Assembly (NCBI RefSeq): GCF_024713975.1
Contig: NC_091109.1
Span: forward strand, 17,183,501-17,247,500
DNA: 64,000 nucleotides
Source: Paralichthys olivaceus
Taxonomy: Eukaryota > Chordata > Actinopteri > Pleuronectiformes > Paralichthyidae
Direction of reading: 5' to 3'
Of the stretch, positions 47,998 through 61,491 are shown piece after piece. The first letter of the stretch is position 1, and the number at the start of each line of letters is the position of its first letter. The notes below the pieces were generated by a model. It saw only the letters and a list, made by a program, of their open reading frames with translations. It was not told the DNA's origin and ran no database searches. The position numbers and the translations under genes are program-made.

Positions 47998-50532
47998 AAC
48001 GCTCATGTGCTAATCACACGACACTCTCTGTGATTCTCAACCTGTGGGAGTATCAGTGTGTGTGGTTTCAGCTGGAGGTGTCAGCTGTTCAGATGGAGCC
48101 AGTACTCCTTTGCAATGGTTAGTGTGGATCCAGGTGGCTCTCTCAGCACTGCAGTGTGGGTTGTGAGTAGCACCTGGTAGTGCCCTTGCCACCTGAGTGA
48201 GCGCCAGTTCTTTCTCCGAAAGTCTTTGACCACCACGAAGTCGCCTGGACGGGGGTCGTGAAGTGGTTCAGTCACTGGATGAGGAAGGGAAGATGTCACC
48301 TGTTTCCTGATGTCTGAAAGAGCATTAGTCAGGTTAGAACAATAGGACAACATATCATGCATATCACACAAGTCTGTGGCGGGAAGTGGAGAGGGTGAAA
48401 GACCCGCACCAATGTGGGGAGGAGTTGCAAAAAGAATCTCATAAGGTGAAAGGTTAGACCTGGTTCGTTTTCTCATCCTCATATACATCAGCGCCAGAGG
48501 CAGGACCTTTGTCCATGTGAGACCTCTGTCTTCACAGCACTTTGCGAGCTTCGTTTTGAGTGTGCATTTTCTTGTTCCAAAGCTCCGCCACTGGCTGGAT
48601 GATATGCACAGTGTGTTCGCAAATCCATTCCTAGATGAGAGCTGAGTTGTTTGACAGCTTTGTCACTTTAGATTCTGCTAGGAATCCCCCATTGTGGAAT
48701 GATGTCTTGTAACAGTGCTTTGGTGACTACACTTGCAGTTTGTTTTGAAGCAGGAAAGGCTTCAACCCATTTTGACCACATGTTGACCATCACTAAGCAG
48801 TGAGATTTACCTTCTAATGGTGAGGCCATGGTGAACAACCAAAAATTACCTGTGCCTGCAGAGAGCACCAAAATCATGAGTGAAACCAAATGCATATCCG
48901 GAGTCTTTGTAAACTGTGAGTGTTTTACCAGTAGCCAATTTGCATGCTTTCAGTGAGCACAATGAGTTCTGCTGCCTGGGCTGAGAGGTGATGAGGAAAA
49001 GGACCAGAGAAGAGAATGTCACTATCAGAATAGACAGAAAAACCAACAAAGTTAGTACCAGAGACCGGGTTCACGTGAGGCGGACCCATTTACATACAGA
49101 ATCAAGTCATAGTTCATCAGAAAGGTCAGGTTGTGGTGAACACTGGACTTGTAGTTCAGCAACACAGTTGTGTTCTCCACCCGTCATCTGGAAGCGGGAG
49201 AAGCGTGGCTGGATTCAAGGTTGAACAGCGTTTCACTGTGATGTTGGGCATATCAAGAAGAACAGCTAGCAGCAGAAAGATGTGAGGTCTTCTGTTCTGT
49301 GAGAATGAGAGACACAGCATGAGTAACAAGAAGTGTCAAGTCAGAGTAGCCTACGATGTCACGTGAGGCAAGAACTGCTTTTTCACAGGCGGCCACTGCA
49401 CACAAGCTTTGTGGAGGGCCAGCTGCCACTGGGTCAAGTTTAGCAGAGAAGTAGGCTCACAGTAGCCTCGACAAAGGCGTCTGAATGTGTAGGCCTTGTT
49501 TTCAAAGTTAAAAGCAAACCAGTACTGGCTGTCCTTGTGGACAGGAACGTTTAAAAAAAGCATTGGATAAATCTACAACCGAAAACCACTCTGCATCAGG
49601 CGGAATTTGGGAAAGCAACGTGTACGGGTTGGGAACAATGGGTGATCGAGCAATTACAGCGTCATTCACAGCCTTCAAATCCTGCACAAATCACCACTCA
49701 ATAGGCTGACCTTTATCTCTTGTGGTGTCTGAAATGTCATGTGTTGTGTTCTCTTTAAAGGAAGCTGATCTCTGAGTTTGAGGCCCATAGGTCCTGAGGA
49801 ATTCAGAGGCCTATAAGTTTAGGTTTTCTGAGAAAAACTGAATGTATACATTAATGCATTAGGTCACGGCTTAAACTGTCACCCTAAATTTGAGCTGGTG
49901 CCTTTCCCTCCCTGTTACCAAACAGATGAGGTGGGCTGGATGAAAGCCAGATGTGTTTTCACAAAAACAACTCTCCTATATAAACGGGGAGTTGAAGCTG
50001 TTAGGGAGAAGAGATTCACATTGGCCCCAGATCTCTCTCCAGGCAGATTGCAGTGCTTGTATTGATGCTGAACTTTTTGTAATAAACCTTTCAAACAATC
50101 AAACGGTGTCAATCGGCAATTCCTTCATCATCTTCACATCATCGCTACCCCAATATACAACACTCTGATTTTCTTAACTGGAAACAGTGGAGTATGGACT
50201 GGCGAATCAGGGCAGGGGATAATTACACCAGCCTGCAAGAGAGATGCAAAAACAGGGCGTATCCTATCCACAGCTTCCTGTCTGACTGGGTACCATTGTT
50301 TACATGGTCGATATTCAGATTTTGGGGTAATTGTAACTGGGTCACAGTTTCTGATGAGGCCCACATCGTATTTGTCCTTTGCCCACAGCATTTCTGGCAA
50401 GTCTACAAGCAGGAGAACATCTGATTGGTTTGACAACATGATATGAGAATGGAGATAGTCATCAACCACATACAATGATCGTGTGGCAGGAAAACACTGA
50501 TTTGGAGAAAATTTGAAACTGAAAGCATTCAT
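47998..50532 (-). pseudogene. pol: Endogenous retrovirus pol remnant, unit D
   Basis: Copy of 11205-13750 with all the breaks shared by A and C. A private change gives 'RWQGHYQ' for 'RWQGPYQ' in the integrase C-terminal part. The right flank is like A, not C. Non-functional. Confidence 0.85.
49721..50162 (+). mobile_element. Retroviral solo LTR, unit D (442 bp)
   Basis: Copy of 12930-13380 with the same CTCT flanks and the same 9-bp loss as unit C. Confidence 0.85.
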
Positions 50533-50637
50533 GCAAGGTGAATAGATCAGGCATCATGGTTAAATGCCAGTCACTGACTGTCTGAAATGATGGTCCAAGG
50601 TCTCTCCACTGGTCATCATGTGATTTATTCATAAAGT

Positions 50638-50838
50638 GGCTCTGTGTGCACAAAACAGCTGAAAACAGTGGCTTTGCGTGCACAAAAGCATTGGAGATGG
50701 CGAGAGAAGCTTAAAATTGCAACTTTAGTTCAGAAGATGAACCTTTCTTCACAAAGTGGCTTGAAGCTTCTTTCGTCATCTCCAGTGCTTTTGTGCAGGC
50801 AGAGCCACTGTTTCCAGTTGTTTTGTGCCACACAGAGG
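50638..50838. repeat. 201-bp foldback, unit D
   Basis: Copy of 13856-14056, same arms and loop. Confidence 0.8.
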
Positions 50839-51287
50839 CAGTGTCAAATCTAGACCATATCAAGAGTATAAATATGGCAGATATGGCAGGATGAACAGAA
50901 TGAACAGTATAAATATAAACAGAATTATCAGTGGAATATAATTATGGTACAGAATTACAGTACAAATATAAATGTGATGCTCTCCAAAACAAATCCACCA
51001 CTATAAACCACCACCACCAAGACTACAAATGACCTGAAACATGCTCCTATCACTATTCTGGAGGAACGATTTGGGCCTCCACACTTGGTGAAACTTTCAC
51101 TACTGACCATCCCATTCGCTTATAATGGGGAGTGTTTTCCCTGAATATCTCAGGGACCGAAGGTCATAGCTGCCGGGCACTGCCACCAACGGAAAGAGCA
51201 CCCCTGAAAATGGGGGGGTAGCCAAAGTAATAATAATATAGTAGTAATATGTGTCTGTTGTGCTGCTGCTGCTTCATTCATTTCAGC

Positions 51288-51895
51288 TTTAAATACCTCG
51301 GGGTCCACTTCAGTGAGGACCTCACCTGGACATTAAACACCACACAGCTAGTCATGAAGGCTCAACAGCGGCTGTACTTCCTGAGGAGGCTGAGGAAGTT
51401 TGGGATGACTCCTAAGATCCTCAGCAACTTCTACAGCTGCATCATTGAGAGCATATTGACCAGCTGCATCACCGTGTGGTACGACAGCACATCTACTATG
51501 GACCGCAAACGCCTGCAGAGAGTGGCGAAGACAGCAGAAAAAATCATCAAGAACTCACTGCCCTCTCTGCAGAGCATTTACCACCGCAGGCAGGGTTGAC
51601 AGGAGAGCTAGCTCCATTATTAAACTATTTCCAATTGTACTGTTTACATTTACATTGCATACATTTGCACTGCTCAGTTTTGCACAATACTCACCCTATT
51701 CACCTCATTACCCTTGTTTTCACCTTACTCTTAAACATGTTTCATATTCTTATTGTATTTGATGTAAATATTGTATTTGAATGTCTATTTTGGTCGGCTG
51801 GTATTCCAGAAAGGACAGCACAAGAATTTCAATTCACAGGGGAACGTGTGTGTTCTTGTGTGTATTTGACAGTAAAAATTGTTGAATCTTGAATT
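51288..51895 (+). mobile_element. 5'-truncated L2-type LINE, unit D
   Basis: Copy of 14506-15113 with the same RT end and 3' tail. Confidence 0.85.
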
Positions 51896-51899
51896 GGCA

Positions 51900-52307
51900 A
51901 GAAAACATTCAGCCACTCGGCCCTTTGTGGAAGAGTTTGGACATGGCTACAGACAAATAAACAAGGCAGTGTCCAAGATGAAACACTAAAACACTTGACT
52001 ACTGCTAACAATAGTCTTTGGTTTCCACTGACTGCATTTCCATTGGATTTGCACTCAAAATCATTGCTTTTTAATGGTTTGTGAGTGTAGGAATAATGGG
52101 GATTGTGACTTGATAAGGTGGGTGCAATGGTTTTTTTCGTCCACTAGATGGAGGTCATTGACCACGGATCACAACAGTTTTTCCTAGATTCAACATCTTG
52201 AATCAACTTTATCAGTGTTCAAGTCAAGTCAACTTTATGATCAATAATGACATATGTGCAGGAAATACAGAGAATTGAAATAGCGTTTCCCTCTTATCCC
52301 CGGTGCA
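51900..52307 (-). repeat. Inverted copy of the direct-repeat module, unit D
   Basis: Copy of 15118-15525. Confidence 0.9.
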
Positions 52308-53376
52308 AACAGCATTCAACATGAAATATAAAATATCAAAAATAGAAGTCATTCAAAGATATAAACAGGCAGTGGCAAATGTAGATGATATCAAAGATTC
52401 GCAGTTTGGGCCCCTGACCAGCTAGAGCTCTGACATTTTGCACACTGCCTCTCCTCTCACCCCAGAAGGCTCCCTATGTGTTATTAAAGCTCTGGGTGTT
52501 GCAGGTCAAAAGATCACATTTTTTCCACCTACCTCCTACCTCAGTTCGAGCCCAAAACCACCCAGGGGCCCCAAGTTTTAAGTAGAGGTTCCCCCTGAGA
52601 CCCAGGAAGCACAACTACATTCGGGTCGCCGTAGCCGGAAGCTGTTTTTCTAGTGTAAAATACCTGAAAAAGGGTGTATTTGAGTGAACGATAAATGGAC
52701 ACATACTTTTCTCAGATCATGTGTATTATGACTCATTATCAGGATAACCACCTACTGTAAATACAAATGCCACAATGTGTACAATTACTGCTGAATATCT
52801 ACAGAACTGAAATATTACATACGTCAATAGACTATACTGAAATATTACTATAGACCATGTACATCCAAACAGACATTTAACCTGTCTAATCTGTGACCTA
52901 GCACCTGCATTCATTAAACAACTTTGGATACCAGTAATAAAGTAAACATAAGCATGTAAGATAAACAAATACAGCATTTCACAAAATATTCTTTAACTCG
53001 GCTTACTTCTAATATACTGATAATATATTGCAACTCACAATTTAGAACAGTACACTCAGTAACGCAATTATTTCTGAAAAAATCAATTTAAAATAGCCTG
53101 CTTGCAACAACACTAGTCACATAGTTTTTCCACAGCCACGGTGTACTACTATTCCACAGACAGCGCACAGTTAGCATTGCAGGAGATTGATGTGCCTTAT
53201 GTTAACTTAATCGTCGTCATGTAATTATCAATATTACTTCACGCTACATGAACAGACCGTATTACAAATTGTTTCCTGAGCACATATACACATTCACCTA
53301 ACACACTGGTAAATATTAACCATTACTTTGAGGTACTGCGCGTATCGCATTTACAAGGCAAGAAGTGTGCTTTGTG

Positions 53377-53623
53377 AGGTCCTAGTGACCTTGCCATTTG
53401 ATCTTTGACAACTGAATTCTATTCAAGTCATCATTGAGGCCAAGTGAATGTTTGTGCCACATGTAATGATATTTCCTTTGTATTCAAAACAATGCAAAGT
53501 CAAGTGAGCTTGACCTTTCGACCTTTGACTTACATGATGTAGTTGTTCATGAGATATCGCTTTCACATGAATGGGACAGACAGATGGATGGATAAGCTGA
53601 AAACATAATGCCTCTGGCCACAC
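53377..53623. repeat. Dispersed short repeat, copy in unit E
   Basis: Same element and orientation as 581-827. Confidence 0.6.
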
Positions 53624-55245
53624 TGAAAGTGAAAATGGTAAAGAAATAAATATAGCAATACATGATAAATAATTTGTTCCATGTTCTTTTAATTTACATG
53701 GATGATTTCTTGACAAAACAAGCCAACTCTATAAATGTGAACTGAGTGTCAGAAATTAACACGACATTCATAGCATCTGCAAACAATTTTTCCCCACAAA
53801 TTGCTGTAACTTTCTGAGAATCTGCATCACAGTATATTGTACAATATCATGTGTTTCAATACTCACATTATTGATGGAACCTCAGTGATGTCTACTGTCC
53901 CTGGCTCAGACACTCTCTCAAGCATCTACAGTACATGTCAAGACAGGTAATGGTAGAATTAAAATGACATTAGATATCTACAATTCAGTTGAACTATTAT
54001 AGTTTCAGATATTAACCATTTAATTCCGAGTTCAGTCAGGAACCCTTTGTCATGCTTTACCCATTTGTTGCAAATGGGGACACAGTTATGATTGGCGCTG
54101 AAGGCTCCATTCTTTGGATGTTCCCTGGTTAGCCGAGCAGTGTGCTGAGATAAAACAGGGGACATATGCAGAGCGCCCAGTGGGCGTAGCAGGCAAGGTA
54201 CTTTTGTTTAAGATGATTTACCACAACCGTGTTTGGACTCGGTGCTGTGGTGGCAGTTTCTGTGAAACAAGCACAAAGTCAAACACTTCTTTCTTTAAGT
54301 TTAATTCACCATCTGCAGATGGACTCATTAGTACACATCACCTGATTGACATGCACAAATGAGCAAAGAACATAGGAGAATCTGTGTTCTTATAACTCAC
54401 AGCCCCCTCCCACTAAGCGTGCAAAGGTATATATTACCCTTCTGTATTTTCACTCAGTGGAGGAGACATCCTGTCCTTTTGTTTACATGTTCTGTGGATG
54501 ACTCCCCCCCCGTGAGATCCCAGTTGTTTGATCCCAATCAGAGATACGAGATACCATAAAGTTGTGGTTTCTCGAGGCCATAAAACTCAAGTCTCTTAAG
54601 CCACCACAGTAAACCTTAAAGTTGCCCTTTTAGATGAACAATTTGGTCAACCATTTGGTCAGTCCTCCACATACATGTCTGTTTATGCAATTATACATAC
54701 ACGAATGTAAAATTTCCATTACGGTGCTAAAAGTGTTTGAGCTTCGCAGGGATCAGTGAGGATGAGGTCGTATTTAAAGGGACCGCTTTGGTGAGAGAAT
54801 GGGCTGTGATTGGTGGGTGACTGACGAGCACCCATAAACCTATCGGTATAGCTGAGCACATGACTCCGTGTCCTGCATGAACTAACACAATGCTTCATTA
54901 GTCACAATTCTAGTTCAGGATTTCCACAATGACATTCTAACTTTAAACTTAATTTAAGGTATCTTGAATTGAGGCAAATTAAAGCTGACCTTGAATTATG
55001 ATCAGTCAGAATCAAATTGTCATATATCACAAATCATAAACTGGATTTATTTTCATAATTAATTATGGATACAATTCCAAGGTATGATGCAGAAATCTGG
55101 AATGGACATCTATATCATTGAGCATTGTACAAGAAGACAAGTACATTATTTTTAAATAAACAGCATGGAACATGGACATGTTACTACATGTTCTACTGAA
55201 TAAGGGATCAGCCACATGCTATCCGTAATACAAACAGCCATCATC

Positions 55246-55626
55246 AGGGACATAGTCATCAGAGAGATCATAGTTAATAATCATCCCATGGTACTTGTAC
55301 CGTAGTTCTTTACAAAGTCTACCACCTGCCCCTTGATGATAGTACTCTGAGAGTTTGAGGGCTGATGCCTAAAACTCATGTCCTTGGTTTTTGTCACATT
55401 TAGTAGTAAAAATGCAGTCACAACAATACAGATTCGCAATCCACAATGGGACCATGGCTGTTCTCATCCGCATGGAGGAGACTGACTGTCACAGAGTCAT
55501 CAGCAAATTTGAAAAGTAATCTGTTGTCATGCCAGCTGCGGCAGTCATCAGTATACACATTACAGAGTGAAAAGACACAGGAGAAGACCCTGTGGATGAT
55601 GACAATGCCTCTTACGTGCATTTGTT
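55246..55626 (-). pseudogene. L2/CR1-type LINE RT fragment, unit E
   Basis: Copy of the fragment at 2450-2830. It carries the Cys-to-Arg change shared with unit D, but the 'gccacatg' variant (near 55211) shared with unit A. Confidence 0.75.
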
Positions 55627-57133
55627 TACCCTCACTTTCTGTGTTACTTGTCAGTTGCAGCTCGAGGCATCATGCATGTAACCAATATTATCTTTTCCAG
55701 GCACTATACTGGTACTGTAGTACCTACAAGTTACGCACGTTCCATTTTGCCTGGGGACATTTAAAACAAACCAGTCTACAACATAGTAAAAATCACATGA
55801 AAATCAACTGCCCTCCTCATCTTTTCATTTTTTTTACCCCCCAATTTTTTAATGTGGATTTAGAATTTGATACTGAGCATAGCCGTGAAATTGGCTCCCC
55901 AATAGAAATGGTAAAGGTTGTCAAATTAATGTTACCTACATAAATCCCCACAGATTTCCAAAACATTCTCAGAACACAGTTTACATCACAGTATATTGTA
56001 AGGTATCACATTTTTAATTACTCACCTTATTGATGGAACCTCAACCATATTTACTGTCCCTGGCTCAGACTCTCTCTCAACCATCTACAGTAGGTGAAGA
56101 CAGTAGGTGTTTTCGTTCCCAAAACACAGGCTCTCGTGTGGTTCCAAGAGTCTGTAAGAGTAGAACATGAGGTAGAGCATTCAGCTACCAGGCAGACACC
56201 TTCTGTGCATTTAAGGTTAAACTTAAAACATTCCTTTTTGATAAAGCCTGGCTGGATCAGGTGAGTCCTGAACCATCCCTTAAGCTGCTATAGGTCTAGA
56301 CTGCTGGGGAAACTCCCATCATCCACAGAGCACTTCTCCACTTCTCTCGAAAGTGAAATTATAATAACAGTTAAAAACTTCCGTCATCTCATGTGAAATC
56401 ACTGGAGCTTTAATTTTCGGTTTCATCGCAAAGGGGCTGCAGATGCTTTTGTGAAAGTTTACATTTTGTACAAAATGTGGAATTCTAAGAAACACAGATG
56501 TGATTAAGACATTTCTGGTAACCGTAGGGGTTCAATCTTTTCAGGAAGAATGAATGTGTGTTACGTGGCAAGAATCATTTTACTGATCCAACACAGGTCT
56601 TAACTATTTCAGATATTGAGGTCATAAGAAGCCACTGTGTGAGGTTAGGCCTGTTTTATTGGTGCTCCTTGAGGAACTCCTTCATGTAGGTAGCCAGAGA
56701 AAAGGACCCCAGCACTCGGTTGTACATCGACCAAATCTATGTCAATATGTAAATTAGAATATTCCCCACGAACCCTCCACCCTGGCGCGATTTCCTTTTT
56801 TCCCTCACGAACTTATTTTTTATATTAAAGAATGAACTTTATAACATTATTACTTGACCGACACAGATTACACATCAACAGACGAGCTGACGGCACAAGA
56901 CCTACGACAGAAATTGACCTTAAGAATAAGTTAGCAGTCTGACATGTGACAGCCATTTGAATCGCAAAGAGAGGAGCGTTAAAGCCTCGGAGTCTGAGCA
57001 AGGCAATATCAACCGCCACCACAGAAGTCAGAGCAGTGAGAGGGTTTAAATAAATGTGGGGGTGGCAGTTCTTAAAGCTGCCGTGAGATCATCACACAGT
57101 CAGGAGGCCTCGCTCGTGGCCGTCCAGCTGTAT

Positions 57134-57209
57134 CCGGCGGTGTGCCTCGGCTGGCGCCTAGCAGCTGACTTAGAACTGGTGCGGACCAGGGGAATCCGAC
57201 TGTTTAATT
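57134..57209 (+). pseudogene. 28S rRNA gene fragment, unit E
   Basis: Same fragment as 4341-4416, with the same sharp right edge. Confidence 0.85.
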
Positions 57210-57210
57210 T

Positions 57211-57764
57211 AACACTTTAATAAATGTCAATAACTATGTTACTGACGTGTCCCTCTCTCTCTTTCTCTCTCTCATTGCAGGTATCTCTGACTCCAGAACT
57301 GAAGGAGAACAACTATTATTATTATTATTATCATTATTATTATTAACAACAATACTTGATTAATTATTATATGAATTGTTGCTGCTATCATTAATAATCA
57401 ATAACTTCTTTACACTGTTATCGTTTACATTTTAACTAGTCAGAGCTGATACCTGACGGTGCTCAAGTGTTCCGGTCTCTCGCCTCCCCCTCCCCACTGT
57501 TTCTCTTCTCTCCCCATTTTTCTCTGCTCACCCCAACCAGTAGAGGCAGATGACCGTCCACATTGAACCTGGTTCTGCTAGAGGTTTCTCCCTGTAAGTG
57601 AGGGAGTTTTTACTCTTCACAGTCACCAAAGTGCTTGCTCATTGTGGGAACTGTTACGTTTCTCTATATTAAACAATATTTTAATGTCTTGACCTTCTAT
57701 GTAAAGCTCCTTGAGATAATGTATATTATCATTTGGTGCTATACAAATAAAATTGAATTGAATT
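57211..57764 (+). repeat. Inverted arm 1, unit E
   Basis: Copy of 4418-4971 without the 17-bp loss. It has private changes such as 'tttggtgct' near 57735 and a changed 'cttgattaat' near 57356. Confidence 0.8.
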
Positions 57765-59114
57765 TGTAGCACCGGTATCACCCCACTTACTGCGCCACTG
57801 GACCAGTTCTAGGTTCTAAGGAGTGGGAAGCAAGAATAATCACACCAGAGACCGTTGCTCTAAGTACAAAAGGCCGGCAATTTACTGAATGCAAAACACA
57901 CATATAAAATACAGTACAGAAAACAAAACAAATACCCTGCAGGTTCCTAATACTAAGGCAAGTATAATTGAAAAGAGTATTTCACTCTTTCCTTTCGTTC
58001 TTTAGTTCTCCTAGTTTATTTCAGTAAAGCTAATCTAAGTTAAATTAAACCAGTCTTTTTTCTCCTAGGTTGCATCTATTTTTAGAATTTTTCCTCCTGA
58101 GTTAAATCTTTTTTCCCTTTCTTTTAAATGTAAGAGAATACCTTCAGTTACACAATCAAATCAAAGTGGACCACAATCATTTCCAATCACACTCAGAAAA
58201 TATGAACTCAACATGCAAATAAAAGTATGACACTTTCGAATCGAGTTCAACATGAGTTCAAGTGTTCGGTTCAATGAAAAGTTTCAGTTCGATTTAGTCC
58301 GAAAATAATAATAAATCAATCAGTTCAGTTCAAACTAGTTCCTGATACTCCTACCACTCTGGCAGCGAGTCACCATAAGCCGAAGATTTCCTCACTAGCG
58401 CGAAGGAGTAGATGAGTTGAAGGTGCAGGTCTGGGTCTGGCTCGCCATCTTGAATCCCGTCTGTGTGTGCACAGTCCTTGCTCCGACCCAGCTTCAAACC
58501 GAGCAAAAAACCTGACCTGTGTAACAGGTCATAAACACAAATAATCTCTTTTTAAATCCTCAAATCACACAAATAAATGTTTCACAGTTTCTGAGTTGTA
58601 ACGTTACTGCTACGGTGTTTTTTCGTCTCAAAATGGCAGCGGAGCGGTCTCTTTCAACTCACGGCTCCGTCTCCCACACAAACTATAGCGCATACCTTTC
58701 ATTTATACAGCTTACAGACACTTTTGTAACATTCACAGTCTTCATAAACCCAAAAAATTTACTGATAAACAGGTTATGACGGAGCATTTCCTTGTGAATA
58801 GCTACGTTTTTAGCATTAGCTTTCCGCTAAAAAGGTACAACGCAGCAAAATTGCAAGAAAATAAAAACAAAACTCACCAAAACCAGTGTGACTTAGTTCT
58901 CATAAAATCCCCGTCAGTTCCCGACCAGGTAAGTTATATTTTTCAACTGCTAAATCAACTTTTTTCACTCTTTTTCTGCTTATTAATCGCAGCTCGTTTT
59001 TCTCCATTTTCTCCTCTGCTCTCTCCCTCAGGTCTCTGCTGCAGCATCACGCAGGCCCTGCGTGTAGTGTCACTAGTCCCTTAAAGGGGCACGCATGAAA
59101 TTTCTGTCAGCATA
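57765..59114 (-). other. LTR- or promoter-like segment, unit E
   Basis: Copy of 4972-6310 that keeps the 11 bp missing in A. Confidence 0.35.
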
Positions 59115-59423
59115 CTTTTAATCTTAACCAGAAACATGTCACGCTATAATGTGATCCGTATAACGTTATTAAAAATGTATGAAACAACCCACTTGAGAAC
59201 AAACACAGTTCAGATCTGTTGTTATATAGATAGTATGCTTGAGTGTTGTTATATAGTATTGTTTACAGATGCTATGAATGTTTTGTTAATTTTGTGTGCA
59301 TAATATGAAGTGGAAAATATGTTCATGAAAGAAGAAAAAACATATTATTATTTTTGTACAGTTTACTGAATATATTGCGATACTACTGCTCAATTAATTA
59401 TTGTTATTATTTTCCCATCACCT

Positions 59424-59990
59424 ATTCAATTCAATTCAATTTTATTTGTATAGCGCCAAATGATAATATATATTATCTCAAGGAACTTTACATAGAAGGT
59501 CAAGACCTTAAAATCTTGCTTAATATAGAGAAACCTAACAGTTCCCACAATGAGCAAGCACTTTGGCAACTGTGAAGAGTAAAAACTACCTCACTTACAG
59601 GGAGACACCTCTAGCAGAACCAGGTTCAATGTGGATGGTCATCTGCCTCTACTGGTTGGGGAGAGCAGAGAAACAGTGGTGAGGGGGAGGCGAGAGAGAC
59701 CGGAACACTTGAGCAACATCAGGTATCAGCTCTGACTAGTTAAAATTTAAACAATAACAGTGTAAAGAAGTTATTGATTATTAATGATAGCAGCAACAAT
59801 TCATATAATAATTAATTAAGTATTGTTGTTAATAATAATAATAATAATGATGATAAGTCAGATAATAATAACTCCTTCAGTTCTGGAGTCAGAGATGCCT
59901 GCAATGAGAGAGAGAAAGAGAGAGAGGGACATGGGAGAAAAAAGACACGTCAATGACATAGTTATTGATATTTATTAAAATAAATAAATG
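59424..59990 (-). repeat. Inverted arm 2, unit E
   Basis: Copy of 6622-7188 with 'gacacgtcaatg', a variant shared with unit D. Confidence 0.8.
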
Positions 59991-60015
59991 AGTGTGTGTG
60001 TGTGTGTCTGTGGGT

Positions 60016-60250
60016 GGGTTAGGGTTAGGGTTAGGGTTAGGTAAGGGGATAATAGCCAAGCGTGTCCGCGTCCGGCTCCGTGGACACGCTATTTTCCGGG
60101 GTGCCAGAGACTCAGGACTTTGGCTACCCCCCCATTTTCAGGGGTGCTCTTTCCGTTGGTGGCAGTGGCCGGCAGCTACGACCTTCGGTCCCTGAGATAT
60201 TCAGGGAAAAACACTCTCCATTATAAGCGAATGGGACGGTCAGTAGTGAA
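60016..60250 (+). repeat. Relic telomere plus satellite monomer, unit E
   Basis: Copy of 7214-7448 with the same variant as unit D. It lies only about 2 kb inside the break that was capped by telomeric repeats. Stem at 60059-60090. Confidence 0.7.
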
Positions 60251-60458
60251 TGTAGCAGCAGTAGCAGCAGTACAACAGACCCATATTACTACTATATTAT
60301 TATAAATATGATTATTATATAGTGTTATTATAATTACATACACACAGAGAGATCCAAAGTGTGTTGTTATTATTACATTATTACATACTGTTGTTAACAA
60401 ACACACGACCATCATGTCATCAGTACGGTTACCATTAGTAGTAGTAGTAGAAGTACAA

Positions 60459-60564
60459 GTATTTCATTCTATTGTTGTATTTCATTCTATTGTTGTATTT
60501 CATTCTATTGTTGTATTTCATTCTATTGTTGTATTTCATTCTATTGTCGTATTTCATTTGATTG
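60459..60564. repeat. 18-bp minisatellite, 6 copies (unit E)
   Basis: Same repeat as 7657-7780, six copies. Confidence 0.95.
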
Positions 60565-60967
60565 TATTATGTATTGTATTTTAATGCAATAAAATCGATG
60601 TATTCAAGGCGTTGTCCTGTGTAGCAAAATAAAACATGGATTTAAAACATCACACCAAAAAGCAGCAACAGCAGCAGTAACAACAACAACAAATGAAGTG
60701 AACAATAAATGAAAATAATAATGATAGGGGACGGTCAGGAGTGAAAAAGTGTGGAAGTCCAAATCGTTCCTCCAGAATAGTGTTAGGAGCACGTTTGTAG
60801 TGGTGGATTTTTTTTGGAGAGCATCTCATTTATATGTATACTGTAATTCTGTTCACATTGCCATATTTCTATTGATATTCCACTGATAATTCTGTTTCTA
60901 TTTATACCGTTCATTTGGTTCATCCCTCCATATCTGAAATATTTATACTCTTGTTATCACCGGGGAT

Positions 60968-61491
60968 AAGAGGGAAACACTATTTCAATTCTCTGTATGT
61001 CCTGCACATATGGCATTATTGATCATAAAGTTGACTTGACTTGAACACTGATAAAGTTGATTCAAGATGTTGAAGCTTGAAAAAACTGTTGTGATCAGTG
61101 GTCAATGACCTCCATCTGGTGGACAAAAAAAACCATTGCACCCACCTGATCAAGTCACAATCCCCATGATTCCCACACTCACAAAGCATTAAAAAGCAGT
61201 GATTTTGAGTGCAAATCCAATGGAAATGCAGTCAGTGGAAGCCAAAGACTATTGTTAGCCGAAGTCAAGTGTTTTAGTGTTTCATCTTGGACAGGGCCGA
61301 GTGGCTGAATGTTTTTTTTCCAATGAAGCAGCAGCAGAAGCACAACAAATATTTCTACTATATTATTATAAATATTATCATTATATAGTATTATTGTTAC
61401 ATACTGTTATTAACAATCACAATAGCATCATGTCATCAGTATACTCACCATAAGTAGTAGTAGTAGTAGTAGAACAAGTATTTCATTTTAT
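60968..61491 (+). repeat. Direct repeat, left copy (unit E)
   Basis: In position this is the left copy, but it carries 'catctggtgg' and 'catgattcccacac', variants otherwise found in the right copy of unit D. That suggests exchange between left and right copies. Confidence 0.85.

Larger units (their letters stand above)
36840..52796. repeat. Subtelomeric tandem unit D (15,957 bp)
   Basis: Complete layout. It resembles C in inverted arm 1, the L1 and the solo LTR, but resembles E in two single-base variants (near 37885 and 39584) and A and E near 38462 and 38567. It keeps both direct-repeat halves and five minisatellite copies. Confidence 0.96.
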
